Source: an uncultured Lachnobacterium sp. (GTDB taxonomy: Bacteria > Bacillota > Clostridia > Lachnospirales > Lachnospiraceae). From it: 41,269 nt of DNA. Every line of letters starts with the position of its first letter. Positions within the stretch are counted from its first letter, which is position 1. A program made the translations under genes and the position numbers. Location: contig CALAST010000013.1 in assembly GCA_937889225.1 (NCBI GenBank), forward strand, positions 1-41,269, in the 5' to 3' direction. Below the pieces are notes generated by a model. It was not told the DNA's origin, did no database searches, and was given only the letters and a program-made list of their open reading frames with translations. Positions 41,163-41,269 of this stretch are shown here, in pieces.

Positions 41163-41191
41163 TTGACAAACAGCGAAAGATATGATAAACT
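41163..41191 (+). promoter_or_regulatory. Tandem promoter P7
   Basis: TTGACA (41163-41168), 17 bp, TAAACT (41186-41191), with TG before the -10. It is the last one before the window edge. Confidence 0.8.
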
Positions 41192-41269
41192 ATCAAAGTT
41201 GCTGTTGAAAAGCGACAAAGAACCTTGATAACTGAACAGTAAAAAACCTTGAAAGATTCAATGAGAATA
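41192..41269 (+). other. Leader, probably of an rRNA operon
   Basis: Non-coding. CCTTGATAACTGAACAGTAAAA and a second CCTTGAAAG word are typical of the region just before 16S rRNA in clostridia. The rRNA itself would begin beyond the window. Confidence 0.55.

Noticed and set aside
40931..41191. CRISPR-like spacing of about 77 bp
   Set aside because: The repeated words are promoter boxes, the units diverge gradually, and there are no uniform repeats or cas genes.
40961..41218. Bottom-strand open frames across the promoter ladder
   Set aside because: They are produced by repeated promoter units (Asp/Ser/Leu repeats mirror TTGACA units) and have no ribosome-binding site.

Overview
The window looks like a chromosomal segment of a low-GC, anaerobic, gut-type Clostridia, most likely Lachnospiraceae. 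This rests on AT-rich codon use, strong GGAGG ribosome-binding sites, a PerR-like regulator with reverse rubrerythrin, split transketolase subunits, ECF vitamin transporters, a class B sortase, and Lachnospiraceae-type small families (DUF6128-like, DUF5711-like). No species can be named from the sequence alone.

Layout. 1-10.8 kb is accessory and partly decayed: a RelE/ParE toxin-antitoxin pair, a broken Rpn-type nuclease gene, a YfcC-like carboxylate carrier convergent with an AraC regulator, a SAM methyltransferase, a 27-codon ORF behind helically phased TTGA repeats followed by a possible small RNA, a GH25 lipoprotein, a double hemerythrin, a frameshifted membrane gene ended by a MITE-like element, a convergent type II restriction-modification pair and a transposase remnant. 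10.8-14.6 kb holds perR with reverse rubrerythrin, a DUF6128-like gene, a GNAT gene, tadA and the SRP RNA gene, whose promoter lies inside the end of tadA. 15-19.4 kb is a sulfur block: iscR-iscS-iscU-mnmA-cysK. 19.4-25.2 kb has a LysR regulator divergent from a PQ-loop-like and SGNH-like gene pair, then a cobalamin riboswitch controlling a DUF4430 lipoprotein and a CbrT-like ECF S-component, then a radical SAM gene and a PdxU-like S-component with pyridoxal kinase.

25.5-31.6 kb is a cell-surface locus: a 1296-residue secreted esterase with a dead N-terminal and a live C-terminal esterase domain, a 30-bp-repeat linker and an atypical sortase signal; a YesN-type response regulator; and a class B sortase. 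32-37 kb is a housekeeping operon: carD-like gene, small ORFs, dnaX, ybaB, recR and two transketolase halves. The usual neighbours tadA-ffs lie about 18 kb upstream, so an ancestral tadA-ffs-dnaX-ybaB-recR cluster appears to be split here.

37-40.5 kb holds a membrane protein with an MPN-like domain lacking metal ligands, a peptidase S51 remnant, a DUF5711-like protein and CvpA. The last 700 bp is a ladder of about seven tandem sigma-A promoters, each with a 17-bp spacer, reading out of the window; an rRNA operon is expected immediately downstream.
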